This document shows, one piece after another, positions 25,582-37,918 of a stretch of 64,000 bases of DNA; position 1 is the stretch's first letter, and the number at the start of each line of letters is the position of its first letter. A program made the translations under genes and the position numbers. This DNA is from Candidatus Deferrimicrobiaceae bacterium. Lineage in GTDB: Bacteria > Desulfobacterota > Deferrimicrobia > Deferrimicrobiales > Deferrimicrobiaceae. Below the pieces are notes generated by a model. It saw only the letters and a list, made by a program, of their open reading frames with translations, was not told the origin of the DNA and did not search any database. The stretch lies in NCBI GenBank assembly GCA_036504035.1, contig DASXVV010000013.1, forward strand, positions 77,302 through 141,301, given 5' to 3'.

Positions 25582-27135
25582 CTATTCCCATTCGATGGTG
25601 GCCGGGGGCTTGGAGGAGATGTCATAGACGACCCGGTTGATCCCCTTGACCTCGTTGATGATGCGGCTGGACATCCGTTGCAGCAGGTCGTAGGGCAGCT
25701 GGACCCAGTCGGCCGTCATGCCGTCCTGGCTGTGGACGGCCCGGATCGCGGCCACGTTTTCGTAAGTGCGCTCGTCCCCCATGACCCCGACGGTCTTGAT
25801 CGGGAGGAGCACCGCGAACGATTGCCAGATCGATTCGTAGAGGCCTGCCGCGCGGATCTCCTCGATGACGATGGCGTCGGCCTCGCGCAGGATGCGGCAT
25901 CGTTCGGGAGTAACGGGCCCGATGATCCGGACCGCGAGACCGGGGCCGGGGAACGGCTGGCGGTCGATGATGTGGGCCGGGATGCCGAGCTCGCGCCCGA
26001 GCTCCCGGACCTCGTCCTTGAACAGCTCGCGGAGGGGCTCGACGAGCTTCAGCTTCATCCGGTCGGGAAGGCCGCCGACGTTGTGGTGAGACTTGATGAC
26101 TGCCGACGGGCCTTTGAACGAAACGCTCTCGATCACGTCCGGGTAGAGCGTCCCCTGCGCGAGGAACGATACGTTGGGAATGTTGTGCTCGGCCTCCTCG
26201 AAGACGCGGACGAACAGCTCGCCGATGATCTTGCGCTTCTTCTCGGGATCTTCGACGCCGTCCAGACCGCCCAGGAACCGGTCGGTGGCGTCGATGTAAT
26301 CGAGGTGGAGCCCGATGCCGTCGCGGAACGTCTCCACGACATCCTCGGCCTCCCCTTTCCGGATCAGGCCGTTGTTGACGAAGATGCAGGTCAGCTGGTC
26401 GCCGATGGCCTTATGGAGGAGAACGGCGGCCACGGAAGAGTCGACGCCGCCGGAAAGGCCGAGCACGACGCCATCTATTCCGACCGTCTCGCGGATCTTC
26501 CGGATGCTGGTCTCGACGAAGGAGTGCATCGTCCATGTGGGCGATACTCCGCAGACGCGGAACAGGAAATTCGCGAGGATCTCCTTGCCGCGAACGCTGT
26601 GGACCACCTCGGGGTGGAACTGGACGCCGTAGATGGTGCGGTCGAGGTTGGTCATCGCCGCGACGGGAGAGTTCTCGGAGCGGGCGATAATCGAGAAGCC
26701 CGGCGGCAGCGCGTCGATCCGGTCCCCGTGGCTCATCCAGACCTGGGTCGGGGCGTTGTTGTTGCGGAACTCGTCGATGCCGAGGAAGAGCGGGTCGCCC
26801 CACTCCCCCCGGATGTTGGCGAGGCCGTATTCGCGCTCTTCGGCCCTGGCGACCTTGCCGCCCAGGAGGTGCGTGATGAGCTGCATCCCGTAGCAGATGC
26901 CGAGGACAGGAACGCCGAGGGAAAAGATCTCCTTCGGGACGGTCGGGGCGCCTTCGGCGTAAACGCTCGCAGGGCCGCCCGACAGGATGATGCCCGAGGG
27001 GGCGAATGCCTTGATGAAATCGAGGCCCACCGTGCACAGGTGGATCTCGCTGTAGACCTTGAGCTCACGGATGCGCCGTGCGATCAGCATGGTGTACTGC
27101 GAGCCGAAGTCGAGGATGAGGATCTTCTGGTCCAA
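25582..27135 (-). CDS. guaA: GMP synthase (glutamine-hydrolysing)
   Basis: 517 residues from a TTG at 27135 preceded by GGATGGAG, 4 bp after guaB. It converts XMP to GMP. The class I amidotransferase has GICYGMQL (catalytic Cys) and a His/Glu pair in QFHPEV; the ATP-pyrophosphatase P-loop is [14 protein letters not shown]; the C-terminal dimerisation domain ends PPATIEWE, the family signature. Confidence 0.97.
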   Translation of the reverse strand: MDQKILILDFGSQYTMLIARRIRELKVYSEIHLCTVGLDFIKAFAPSGIILSGGPASVYAEGAPTVPKEIFSLGVPVLGICYGMQLITHLLGGKVARAEEREYGLANIRGEWGDPLFLGIDEFRNNNAPTQVWMSHGDRIDALPPGFSIIARSENSPVAAMTNLDRTIYGVQFHPEVVHSVRGKEILANFLFRVCGVSPTWTMHSFVETSIRKIRETVGIDGVVLGLSGGVDSSVAAVLLHKAIGDQLTCIFVNNGLIRKGEAEDVVETFRDGIGLHLDYIDATDRFLGGLDGVEDPEKKRKIIGELFVRVFEEAEHNIPNVSFLAQGTLYPDVIESVSFKGPSAVIKSHHNVGGLPDRMKLKLVEPLRELFKDEVRELGRELGIPAHIIDRQPFPGPGLAVRIIGPVTPERCRILREADAIVIEEIRAAGLYESIWQSFAVLLPIKTVGVMGDERTYENVAAIRAVHSQDGMTADWVQLPYDLLQRMSSRIINEVKGINRVVYDISSKPPATIEWE

Positions 27136-27139
27136 TTGG

Positions 27140-29547
<2,408 letters not shown>

Positions 29548-29556
29548 GATAGACCT

Positions 29557-30387
29557 CTAGTCCTTTTCGAGAACCCCGATGATGCTGGCGCTGAGCAGGT
29601 AGGCGGCGGCAAAAAGGTATGCCACCATTATAAAACTGACGATGCTGAACAAGGAACCGTAAATAATGCTCATCTTGGAAAGCTTGGTCACGTAGTAGAC
29701 GAATCCCCACTTGATCAGAACCGCAAGCACGGTGAACAGGACGCTTCCGACGACCGCATTCCGGATGCGGACGCCTTTGGGAGACAGGAACCGGTAGCTG
29801 AGAAAGCCCCCGCAGAAGATCAACACCGGCAGGATGAGCATGGAAAACAGCGTGTGGATCAGCAGGATGAGCGGGTCGAGCTGTTCGGGCAGCCGGCTCG
29901 TGAGGAACGCCACCCCGCGCCAGAGTGGCGGAATGACGATGGCCGCCCCTGCGAGCACGGTGAGCGTCAGCACGAGCCCGAGGTGAAACAGGGCGCTGCG
30001 GCCGAGGTGCTTGTCGTCTTGGGTGTCGAGCATGACCGAAAGCGACTTGTGGACGGCGTCGGTGGCCGAAAACGACGTAAAAAAGAGCAGCACGGTCCCC
30101 ACGAACCCGAACGTGGCGCTCGACTGGAGCATCTGCCGCAGGTTTGGGATGAGCACCTGGGCGCCGTAGGGGAACGCATCGCGCAGAAGGGAGGTCAGCT
30201 GCTCGAAGGGAAGCTCGTTCTTGCCGATGACGACCGCCGTGGCCGCAAATACGAGGAACAGGATCGGGATCGCGGAGAGAAGAAGGTTGAACGCAATCGC
30301 GGCGCTGTAGACCATCCCGTTGCTGGAGAGGAAATGGCCGGTACCTTTCCATGTCGCCTTCAGGAGGCGCTTCGGGAGATCCTTCAT
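29557..30387 (-). CDS. YihY/UPF0761 family inner-membrane protein
   Basis: 276 residues from the ATG at 30387, which overlaps the der stop (ATGA). Six predicted membrane helices and the family motifs (YSAAIAFNLLLSAIPILFL, then GSLFSIVSFIMVAYLFAAAYLLSA) identify the YihY/BrkB fold. It was formerly called RNase BN in error. The transport or structural role is unknown. Confidence 0.9.
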   Translation of the reverse strand: MKDLPKRLLKATWKGTGHFLSSNGMVYSAAIAFNLLLSAIPILFLVFAATAVVIGKNELPFEQLTSLLRDAFPYGAQVLIPNLRQMLQSSATFGFVGTVLLFFTSFSATDAVHKSLSVMLDTQDDKHLGRSALFHLGLVLTLTVLAGAAIVIPPLWRGVAFLTSRLPEQLDPLILLIHTLFSMLILPVLIFCGGFLSYRFLSPKGVRIRNAVVGSVLFTVLAVLIKWGFVYYVTKLSKMSIIYGSLFSIVSFIMVAYLFAAAYLLSASIIGVLEKD

Positions 30388-31703
30388 CGTTCCTTGTAGA
30401 CGATGCGGACCGGTGAGCCCTCGAAGCCGAACCGCTCGCGGATCTGGTTCAGGAGATACCGCGTGAACGATTCGGGGACTCCCTTCCGGTTCTTGACGAA
30501 GACCGCGAACGTCGGCGGCTTGGTGCTGACCTGCGTAATGTAGAAGGCGCGGTTCCGACCCTGCTTCGACGGGATCGGGACGGTATAGAGGAAGGTCTGC
30601 GCCATCCGGTTGAGCAGGCCGGTCGGGACCCGGCGGGAAAAGTTTTCGGCCCCGAGGGCGATCTGACGGAAAAGGTTTCCCATCCCCTTCTTGTTCTGCG
30701 CGGAAATGGGGACGATGGAAGCGAAGGTGGCGTATTCGAGCCCCTCCTGGATCTTCTTCATCCCTGCCTTGCGTGCTTCCTCGGTCGGCCACATGTCGCT
30801 CTTGTTGGCGGCGATCACGACGGCCCGGTCTTCGTCGAGCACGTAACGAAGCACCTGGCGGTCCTGATGAGACATGGCCTCCGGCCCGTCGATCATGAGA
30901 ACCGCGAGGTCGCAGCGCTTGATCGACTCGAGGCTCTTGATGATCGAGAACTTCTCGAGGACGGAATCGGTCTTTCGCTTGGCCCGGATTCCGGCCGTGT
31001 CGATGAAGACGAACTTATTTCCCCCGAACTCGACCGAGACGTCGATGGCGTCCCGCGTGGTCCCGGGAATCTCGGACGCAATGACCTGTTCGGAACCTGC
31101 CAGTGCATTGATCAATGTGGACTTGCCGACGTTGGGACGGCCGACCACGGCGATGCGGGGGACGAGATCGTCGACATCACTGGCGGATGTCGAGTGCTCG
31201 GGGACCAGCGTCGCGATGGCGTCCAGCAGGTCGTCGACGCCGATGCCGTGCTCGGCCGAGACGGTGAACACCTTGTCGACGCCGATCTCGTGGAACTCGC
31301 GGAAACCCGCAGCCCCTACCTTGGTGTCGACCTTGTTGGCGACGAGGAAGAAGGACTTGCCCCGTTCGCGCAGCATCTTGGCGATCTCGCGGTCGAGCGG
31401 CTGGAGGCCGTCGCGCGCGTCGACCAAGAAGAGGACCATGTCGGATTCGAAGATCGCCCGGAGTACCTGCCCGCGAATCTTGGGAAGGAGATCTTCCTCA
31501 TCGCCACCGATCATGAAGCCCCCGGTATCGACCAGGTCGAACTTCTTTCCGAAATATTCGACCGGGAGCGCGACCAGGTCGCGGGTGACGCCGGGCTCGT
31601 CGAAGGTGATCGCGCGCCGTTTGCCCGTGATCTTGTTGAACAGCGTGGACTTCCCGACGTTGGGGCGTCCGACCAGCGCGACCGTGAAATGGGTATCAGA
31701 CAT
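30384..31703 (-). CDS. der: Ribosome-assembly GTPase Der (EngA)
   Basis: 439 residues with two tandem G domains, each complete: GRPNVGKSTLFN / DTGGF / NKVD in the first and GRPNVGKSTLIN / DTAGI / NKSD in the second. A C-terminal KH-like domain follows. It acts in 50S maturation. It overlaps era by 8 bp and yihY-like by 4 bp. Confidence 0.97.
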   Translation of the reverse strand: MSDTHFTVALVGRPNVGKSTLFNKITGKRRAITFDEPGVTRDLVALPVEYFGKKFDLVDTGGFMIGGDEEDLLPKIRGQVLRAIFESDMVLFLVDARDGLQPLDREIAKMLRERGKSFFLVANKVDTKVGAAGFREFHEIGVDKVFTVSAEHGIGVDDLLDAIATLVPEHSTSASDVDDLVPRIAVVGRPNVGKSTLINALAGSEQVIASEIPGTTRDAIDVSVEFGGNKFVFIDTAGIRAKRKTDSVLEKFSIIKSLESIKRCDLAVLMIDGPEAMSHQDRQVLRYVLDEDRAVVIAANKSDMWPTEEARKAGMKKIQEGLEYATFASIVPISAQNKKGMGNLFRQIALGAENFSRRVPTGLLNRMAQTFLYTVPIPSKQGRNRAFYITQVSTKPPTFAVFVKNRKGVPESFTRYLLNQIRERFGFEGSPVRIVYKER

Positions 31704-32592
31704 ATCCGAGACGCTCCATGTGGGTTTCGCTGCGGGTCCAGTCCCTTTCGACCTTGACGAACAGCTCGAGGAAGACCTTCTCGCCGGTTTCCTGCTCGAG
31801 CTCGATGCGGGCTGCCGTCCCGATGTCTTTCAGCATGGCGCCCTTTTTCCCGATCACGATCCCCTTCTGGGATTCGCGCTCGACGCAGATCTCGGCACGG
31901 ATCCGGATGATGCCGTTGGGCGTGTCTTCCTTGTATTCTTCGATGGTGACCGCGATGCTGTACGGCAGCTCGTTCGACAGCTTGTGGAACAGCTTTTCCC
32001 GGATGATCTCCTTGGCGATGAAACGCATCGGCAGGTCGGTCAGGTCGTCCTCCGAATAATAGGCCGGCCCCTCGGGAAGTCGGGTGAAGAGCGTGTCGAG
32101 GAGCTGCTTGACGCCCCGCCCCGACTTGGCGGAGACGGGAAACACCTCTTTGTAGATCCCGCTGTCCATGGCTTCCTGGAGTCGCCGGAGAATCATTTCC
32201 TCGGGCATCTTGTCGCACTTGTTGAGGATGAGCATCTTCGGAACGGTGACGTTTTCGATGATCCCGCGGACCATCGTCTCTTCCTCGCCTTCCCTCGGGG
32301 ACCTTTCGTCGACGAGGTGGAGGACAATGTCGGACTCGACGGCGATCCGTTCGGCGGTGCGAACCATGTAGGCGTTGAGCGCCTTCTTCGGCTTGTGGAT
32401 TCCCGGGCTGTCGAGAAAGATGATCTGCCCCCGGTCCTCGGTGTGGATACCGGCGACGCGGTCGCGCGTGGTTTGCGGCTTGGGGGTCACGATCGCGATC
32501 CGAGCCCCGAGGATTCGGTTCAGCAGTGTGGATTTTCCGACGTTGGGGCGCCCGAGCAGCGCCACGAACCCGGAGATTTTACCGGTGGTCAT
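31696..32592 (-). CDS. era: GTPase Era
   Basis: 298 residues. G1 is GRPNVGKSTLLN, G2 region TTRDRVAGI, G3 DSPGI and G4 NKCDK. The C-terminal KH domain contains GIVIGKKGAMLKDIGTAAR, which binds the 3' end of 16S rRNA. It acts in 30S maturation. It is encoded directly after rnc, the usual partner in rRNA processing. Confidence 0.97.
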   Translation of the reverse strand: MTTGKISGFVALLGRPNVGKSTLLNRILGARIAIVTPKPQTTRDRVAGIHTEDRGQIIFLDSPGIHKPKKALNAYMVRTAERIAVESDIVLHLVDERSPREGEEETMVRGIIENVTVPKMLILNKCDKMPEEMILRRLQEAMDSGIYKEVFPVSAKSGRGVKQLLDTLFTRLPEGPAYYSEDDLTDLPMRFIAKEIIREKLFHKLSNELPYSIAVTIEEYKEDTPNGIIRIRAEICVERESQKGIVIGKKGAMLKDIGTAARIELEQETGEKVFLELFVKVERDWTRSETHMERLGYV

Positions 32593-32595
32593 GTT

Positions 32596-33297
32596 CTATT
32601 TGCCCTCTTTCTTTTCGAGGCGGGCCAGCAGTTCGGCCGCCGCGTTCATCTCTGCTTCCTTCTTGGAAGATCCGTTGCTTTCGGCGCGCATGCCCCCTGC
32701 GGTGACCGCGATGCGGAATACCCGGGCGTGCGGTGGCCCGGATTCGCTGACCGGCATGTATTCGGGAAGCGGCAGCCGCTCCTTCTGGCACCATTCCTGG
32801 AGTCTGGTCTTGGCGTCGAAGCGCGCGGCCACGTCGATGATGGCGGTATCGGCCAGCAGGTGGTCCCGGACAAAAGTTCTTGCGGCAAGGAATCCGCCGT
32901 CAAGATAGATGGCACCCGTGATGGCTTCGACGACGTCGGCGACCATCTTCGGCGTGACCCCGCCCCCTTTGGAGCGGACCGAACGATCGATCTGCATGGT
33001 TTCGGGAAGGCCGATGCGCACGCCAAGCTCATACAGGTTCCGGTTGTTGATGAGCGAGGAGCGGGCGCGTGTCAATTCGCCCTCGCCTGCTTCCGGGAAA
33101 AGCGCGTAGACCTCTTCGGCGACGCAGAGGTTAAGCACGGAATCTCCGAGGAACTCGAGCCGTTGATAGGACATGGAGGCGGAATCGGGCGAGAGTGACG
33201 ACGCATGCCGGAGCGCCTGCACGAGAAGCGGTCTCGACTTGAAAGAATACCCTATTTCCCCTTCAAGGTCACGCAATGGGAACTCCGGGCCGCCCAA
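32596..33297 (-). CDS. rnc: Ribonuclease III
   Basis: 233 residues. The signature QRLEFLGDSVLNLCVAE and the second acidic site (PKMVADVVEAITGAIYLDGG) form the two-metal centre. The C-terminal dsRNA-binding domain occupies residues 155-230 (TRLQEWCQKERLPLPEY...AAAELLARLE). It processes rRNA precursors and structured mRNAs. It overlaps the end of mtaB by 29 bp. Confidence 0.97.
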   Translation of the reverse strand: MGGPEFPLRDLEGEIGYSFKSRPLLVQALRHASSLSPDSASMSYQRLEFLGDSVLNLCVAEEVYALFPEAGEGELTRARSSLINNRNLYELGVRIGLPETMQIDRSVRSKGGGVTPKMVADVVEAITGAIYLDGGFLAARTFVRDHLLADTAIIDVAARFDAKTRLQEWCQKERLPLPEYMPVSESGPPHARVFRIAVTAGGMRAESNGSSKKEAEMNAAAELLARLEKKEGK

Positions 33298-34558
33298 GTA
33301 GCCATCCTCCGGCTGCGGATTCGATCAAAACAGGGACCATCCGGCAGAGCGAATCGTCCTCCCCGGGCAGCCGGACATCCACCCCGTATTCGCTGATGCC
33401 GGAGACCATGCCCGAGTCAGGATGGGTTCTTTGAACGAGCACGGTCAGCGTCCTGCCGATCTGCCGGGACAGGAATCGCTCCCTGATTTTTACGTCGATC
33501 CGGTTCAGTTGGGACACCCTGTCCTTTTTCGAGGCTTCGGAAACATCGTCCGGCCACCGGCTGCTCTCGGTTCCCGGACGCGCAGAATACGGGAAAACGT
33601 GCAGATAGTCGATGCCCGCACGCTCGACCAGGGAGGTGGTTTCCGCGAAATCTTCTTCGGTTTCGCCGGGGAACCCCGCCATGACGTCCGCACCGATCCG
33701 GGCAAGGGGTGCGGTCTCCCGGACTCTCGCGACGGCTTCGGCGAACTGCCCTGCGCTGTAAGGCCTTCGCATCCTTTCCAAAACCCGGTCGGAGCCGCTC
33801 TGCAGGGGGATGTGCAGATGCGGGCATAGCCGGTCGGTCGCCTGAAAAAGGGAAAGGAGCGCCGGCGAAATTTCGAGCGGTTCGATCGAGCCAAGGCGGA
33901 TTCGGGGCCGAAAGGTCTTTTCCAGGAGGCGCCGGGTCAAGTCGGCAAGGCCATCCGGTTCGTTCCGATCGCTGCCGTATCGCCCGATATGGATCCCGGT
34001 GAGCAGGAACTCGGTCGCGCCGTCTTTTTCGGAAGCGATGGCCCCGTCGACGATCTCATCGGCGGGAAAGGACCTGTGTCCTCCACGGGCCAGCGGGACG
34101 ACGCAGTAAGCGCACCGGCTGTCGCACCCGTCCTGGATCTTGAGGAAGGTTCGCTTGTGCCCGAGAATCCGGTCGGCCCGGTAATCGGAGATGGCTTCGC
34201 CGGGCTCGAAACCGGACGAAAGCAGGCGGAGCAGGGGAAGCGCCCCGTCGCCGCCCGTGGGCAGCCAGTGGTCGATCTCGGGAAGCCCTTCGCGCGTCTC
34301 ACTTGACGCGGTTGCGGGGAAGCAGCCGGTCATGACGAGGACGGCATGGGGATTCTTCCGGCGCGCCCGACGGGCGAGCGCACGGTTGTCCCGGTCAGCC
34401 CGATGGGTCACGGTGCACCCGCTGATGAAGACGACGTCGGCCGGCTGGTCGTCCGGAACGACCTCGAACCCGGATTCGGACGCCTGCCGCAGGAGAGTCG
34501 CCGAGTCGGCAAAGCTGGACTTGCAGCCGACGGTCAGGACGGTCAGTCGCTTGCGCAT
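33269..34558 (-). CDS. mtaB: tRNA t6A37 methylthiotransferase (MiaB-like, MtaB)
   Basis: 429 residues from the ATG at 34558 behind GGAGGAGGG; a GTG at 34567 is possible. It is a radical SAM methylthiotransferase with an N-terminal cluster of three Cys (TVGCKS, SGCTVT, MTGCF), a radical SAM motif IQDGCDSRCAYCVVP near residue 140 and a TRAM-like C-terminus. The MtaB subgroup is inferred from the GCK...(V)TH pattern (GCTVTHRADRDNR). It adds the ms2 group to t6A37. It overlaps mnmA, whose sulfur chemistry shares IscS. Confidence 0.88.
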   Translation of the reverse strand: MRKRLTVLTVGCKSSFADSATLLRQASESGFEVVPDDQPADVVFISGCTVTHRADRDNRALARRARRKNPHAVLVMTGCFPATASSETREGLPEIDHWLPTGGDGALPLLRLLSSGFEPGEAISDYRADRILGHKRTFLKIQDGCDSRCAYCVVPLARGGHRSFPADEIVDGAIASEKDGATEFLLTGIHIGRYGSDRNEPDGLADLTRRLLEKTFRPRIRLGSIEPLEISPALLSLFQATDRLCPHLHIPLQSGSDRVLERMRRPYSAGQFAEAVARVRETAPLARIGADVMAGFPGETEEDFAETTSLVERAGIDYLHVFPYSARPGTESSRWPDDVSEASKKDRVSQLNRIDVKIRERFLSRQIGRTLTVLVQRTHPDSGMVSGISEYGVDVRLPGEDDSLCRMVPVLIESAAGGWLLGRPGVPIA

Positions 34559-35619
34559 GCGATCCACCCTCCTCCGACGACTTCGTCTCCGTCGTACAAA
34601 ACGAGCGCCTGCCCGGGAGCGACGCCGCGTTGCGGTTCGTCGAACCGGACGGAAAGGCTGCGGCCTGCCTCCAGGACGCTAACCGTGGACAAAACGCCCG
34701 GGTGCCGGTACCGGATCCGGGCGAGAGCCCTGAATTCGGCTGCGGGCGGGTCACCGGCCACGAAGGACGCTGAATCGACGCGCGTCGTCGTCGAACTGCT
34801 TTCGGAAGCTTTCCCCAGGACGACCCGGTTGCGCAGCCCGTCGATTCGCACCACGAAAAGCGGTTCGGGGGCGGAAACGCCCAGCCCTTTTCGTTGTCCG
34901 ACCGTGTAACGGGTCACGCCACGATGGCGGCCGAGAACTTTCCCGTGCGTGTCGACGAAGTCGCCCTCCGGCGCCTCGATGCCGTTCCGGGCCAGGAAAG
35001 CGCCGTAATCGCCGTCGGGAACGAAACAGATATCCTGGCTTTCGGCTTTTTCGGAAATTGGAAGCCCGGCTTCGGCCGCAAGCGCGCGAACCTGCGTCTT
35101 CGCGAGCTCCCCGACGGGAAAAAGTATTCGCGAAAGGCGCTGTTCGTCGAGGGAGAACAAAAAATAGGACTGGTCCTTCCGTGCGTCGGAAGAGGCCAGC
35201 AGCCGGCATCGCGGACCTGGGCCGCGGCGGATGATCGCGTAATGGCCGGTGGCGATCATTTCGGCGCCGAGCTCGTCGGCCTTCCGCATGAGCGCCCCGA
35301 ACTTGAGCCGCTCGTTGCAGAGGGTGCACGGGTTCGGCGTTCGGCCGGAGGCATATTCCCGGATGAACGGATCGACGACCATCTCGCGGAAGGCATCCTT
35401 CATGTTCAGTACGTAGAAAGGAATCCCGAGGGCGTCGCATACCCGTCGCGCATCCTGCCGGTCGTCGTAGGAACAGCACTTTCCTTCCGGGGCTGTCCCT
35501 CCGCCGAACAGGTCCATCGTCACGCCGACGACGTCCCATCCCTCGCGCTTGAGCAACATGGCTGCGACCGAGGAATCGACCCCGCCGCTCATCGCCGCGA
35601 GGACGCGCCCCCGGGTCAT
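34543..35619 (-). CDS. mnmA: tRNA-specific 2-thiouridylase
   Basis: 358 residues. It thiolates U34 of Lys, Glu and Gln tRNAs. The PP-loop [18 protein letters not shown] is at residues 9-26, the catalytic Cys is in PNPCTLCNERLKF, and a second Cys is in SQDICFVPDGDY. Its start overlaps the iscS stop by 4 bp, consistent with direct sulfur delivery from the desulfurase. Confidence 0.97.
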   Translation of the reverse strand: MTRGRVLAAMSGGVDSSVAAMLLKREGWDVVGVTMDLFGGGTAPEGKCCSYDDRQDARRVCDALGIPFYVLNMKDAFREMVVDPFIREYASGRTPNPCTLCNERLKFGALMRKADELGAEMIATGHYAIIRRGPGPRCRLLASSDARKDQSYFLFSLDEQRLSRILFPVGELAKTQVRALAAEAGLPISEKAESQDICFVPDGDYGAFLARNGIEAPEGDFVDTHGKVLGRHRGVTRYTVGQRKGLGVSAPEPLFVVRIDGLRNRVVLGKASESSSTTTRVDSASFVAGDPPAAEFRALARIRYRHPGVLSTVSVLEAGRSLSVRFDEPQRGVAPGQALVLYDGDEVVGGGWIACASD

Positions 35620-36788
35620 GGTGTCGGGGGCTTCCAGATGGGCGACATCGCACGAAGCTTCTCGACCACGGAGACGAGCGATTCGACCGCGTAATCGACT
35701 TCCTCGGCCGTGTTGCCGTGGCCGAGGCTGAAGCGCAGGGCGCCTTGCGCATCGGTCGGATCGACGCCCATGGCTGCCAGGACGGGAGAGGCCTCGAGCG
35801 ATCCAGAAGAGCAGGCCGATCCGGAAGAGCAGGCGATGCCCGCCATATCGAGGTTGAGCAGGAGCGCCTCGCCTTCGACGAAGCGGAACGAGATGTTGAG
35901 CGTGTTGGGAAGCCGGAGGGCGTGATCCGGCCCGTTGAGGACGATCTCGGGAATCCGGGCGAACAACGACTGCTCGAGACGATCGCGCAGCGCGCGAACC
36001 GAATCGATCTCGGTCTTCATCTCGTGGCGCAGGATCTCGAACGCCTTCCCGAGCGCGACGATGCCGACGACGTTCTCGGTTCCCCCTCGCCTCCCCTGTT
36101 CCTGATGGCCGCCGTGGATGAGCCGTTCGAATTCGATTCCCTTGCGGACGATAAGGCCCCCTGCCCCTTTCAGGGCGTTGATCTTGTGGCCCGAGAAGGT
36201 CAGCAGGTCGACGGGGAGGGTCGACAGGTCGATCGGGATCTTGCCGGTGGCCTGGACCGCGTCGGTGTGCATCAGGATTCCGGCTTCCCGCACGAAAGTC
36301 CCGATCTCGGGGATCGGGTTGATGGCGCCGGTCTCGTTGTTGGCGTACATGATGGAGACGAGAATCGTGTCGGGGGTGAGCGCGGACCGGACGGACTCGG
36401 CTTCGACGATGCCCTGCCGGTTGACCGGGACATATGTGACGCGATACCCCTGGCGCTCAAGGAACCGGCAGGTGTTCAGGATCGCGGGGTGCTCGACGGC
36501 GGAGGTCACGATATGCTTGCCCGCGTTTTCCGGTCGCCAGGCGATTCCCTTGATTGCGAGGTTGTCTCCCTCGGTTCCGGAGCTCGTGAAGATCACGTCC
36601 CGCGGCGGGCAGTTGAAGAATGCGGCCGTCGTTTCGCGGGCCTCCTCGACCGCCTTCCGCACTTCCCGGCCGGCCCAATGGATGCTCGACGGGTTCCCGA
36701 ACAGCTCGCAAAGATAGGCGCTGACGGCCCTGGCGACCTCGGGATGCATCGGGGTCGTGGCGTTGTGATCGAAATAGACACGCTTCAA
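35616..36788 (-). CDS. iscS: Cysteine desulfurase
   Basis: 390 residues, PLP-dependent. VYFDHNATTPMHPEV opens the fold, the PLP Lys lies in SGHKINALKGAGGL, and the mobile active-site loop reads SGSACSSGSLEAS with the persulfide Cys. No iscU follows; mnmA and mtaB do, so tRNA thiolation is the immediate sulfur sink here. NifS-like is an equivalent name for this lineage. Confidence 0.93.
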   Translation of the reverse strand: MKRVYFDHNATTPMHPEVARAVSAYLCELFGNPSSIHWAGREVRKAVEEARETTAAFFNCPPRDVIFTSSGTEGDNLAIKGIAWRPENAGKHIVTSAVEHPAILNTCRFLERQGYRVTYVPVNRQGIVEAESVRSALTPDTILVSIMYANNETGAINPIPEIGTFVREAGILMHTDAVQATGKIPIDLSTLPVDLLTFSGHKINALKGAGGLIVRKGIEFERLIHGGHQEQGRRGGTENVVGIVALGKAFEILRHEMKTEIDSVRALRDRLEQSLFARIPEIVLNGPDHALRLPNTLNISFRFVEGEALLLNLDMAGIACSSGSACSSGSLEASPVLAAMGVDPTDAQGALRFSLGHGNTAEEVDYAVESLVSVVEKLRAMSPIWKPPTP

Positions 36789-37219
36789 GTTGTGACCTCC
36801 CTGGCCTGCTCTCCCGCCTTGTCGGGGAAGAGATCGTTAACGGATATCGAGTCGAGGAACTCGCAGATGCGGTCCTCGAGCGCCTCCCACATTCCCTGTG
36901 TCTTGCATCTTCCGATCATGCCGCAGCTTCGGCCGGTCTTCCGGCAGCCGATCGCCTGTCCTTTCCCTTCGGCGGTCCGGATGACGTCGCCGATCGAGAT
37001 CTCGGACGGGGGGCGTGCGAGGATGAAGCCGCCTCCGGGCCCGCGGACGCTCCGGACGAGATTGCGCTTCCGCAGCTTGACGAACAGCTGCTGGAGGTAA
37101 GCGATCGGAATCCCCTCCTGGTCGGCGATCTCCTTGAGCGGCACGGGATGTCCCTTGGAGGCGGCGGCGAGTCCGACCAGCGCCATGACCGCGTAGCGGC
37201 CCTTGGTCGTGATCTTCAC
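36785..37219 (-). CDS. iscR: Rrf2-family [Fe-S] regulator (IscR-like)
   Basis: 144 residues from a GTG at 37219. The winged HTH ([18 protein letters not shown]...[12 protein letters not shown]) is typical of Rrf2. Three Cys in [15 protein letters not shown] (C-x6-C-x5-C) match the cluster-binding region of IscR with slightly altered spacing. It overlaps cysE by 4 bp and iscS by 4 bp. It probably controls this cysE-iscR-iscS operon by Fe-S status. Confidence 0.92.
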   Translation of the reverse strand: MKITTKGRYAVMALVGLAAASKGHPVPLKEIADQEGIPIAYLQQLFVKLRKRNLVRSVRGPGGGFILARPPSEISIGDVIRTAEGKGQAIGCRKTGRSCGMIGRCKTQGMWEALEDRICEFLDSISVNDLFPDKAGEQAREVTT

Positions 37220-37872
37220 GCCGACTTTCCCTCGCGCTCGGCTCCCATCGCGTCGACCCGTTTCTCGAGCGCCATGAGCTGCTCGGTCAGGCATTTCATC
37301 GCCTTGCCTTCGGGATCCGGCGTGCCGGCGACGCCGGTCGGGTCCTGATAGACGTTGCCTTCCCGCTGGACGACGCGGCCGGGGTTGCCGACCACGGTCG
37401 AGTTCGGGGGGACCGACCGGTTGACGATCGAGCCGGAACCGACCTTCGAGTTCTGGCCGATGCGGATATTCCCGAGGATGGCGGCGTTCGCCCCGACGAT
37501 CACGTTGTCCTCGAGTGTGGGATGCCGCTTGCCCTTGTTCCAGCTCGTCCCGCCCAGCGTGACGCCATGGTAGAGGGTGACGTTGTTCCCGATCTCGGCG
37601 GTCTCGCCGATGACCACGCCCATGCCGTGGTCGATGAAGAATCCCTCCCCGATGGTGGCCCCGGGATGGATCTCGATCCCGGTAAACGCCCTCCCGAGGT
37701 GGGAGATGAAACGGGCGGAGAGACGGAATCCGTGGCCCCAGAACCAATGGGCGAGCCGGTGGAAGCGCAGGATGTGGAAGCCGGGATAACAGAATAAAAT
37801 CTCGAGAAAGCTTTGCGCGGCAGGGTCCCGCTCGAATACGACCTTGATGTCGTTCCGGATCGTCTGGAACAT
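37216..37872 (-). CDS. cysE: Serine O-acetyltransferase
   Basis: 218 residues from the ATG at 37872 behind GGGAGGGG. It makes O-acetylserine for cysteine synthesis. The short EpsC-type architecture has an N-terminal helical region ([25 protein letters not shown]) and left-handed beta-helix hexapeptide repeats with catalytic His in [15 protein letters not shown] and [16 protein letters not shown]. It feeds the desulfurase operon with cysteine precursor. Confidence 0.95.
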   Translation of the reverse strand: MFQTIRNDIKVVFERDPAAQSFLEILFCYPGFHILRFHRLAHWFWGHGFRLSARFISHLGRAFTGIEIHPGATIGEGFFIDHGMGVVIGETAEIGNNVTLYHGVTLGGTSWNKGKRHPTLEDNVIVGANAAILGNIRIGQNSKVGSGSIVNRSVPPNSTVVGNPGRVVQREGNVYQDPTGVAGTPDPEGKAMKCLTEQLMALEKRVDAMGAEREGKSA

Positions 37873-37918
37873 GGTTTGCGCCCCTCCCGTGATCGGTCCT
37901 AATACATGATCATACTTG

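Noticed and set aside
23384-25627. A 747-codon plus-strand frame within dnaE, and similar long antisense frames in thrS, lysC, ftsH and the cytochrome gene
   Set aside because: High-GC genes produce long open frames on the opposite strand. These have no ribosome sites or recognisable domains and lie antisense to well-defined genes.
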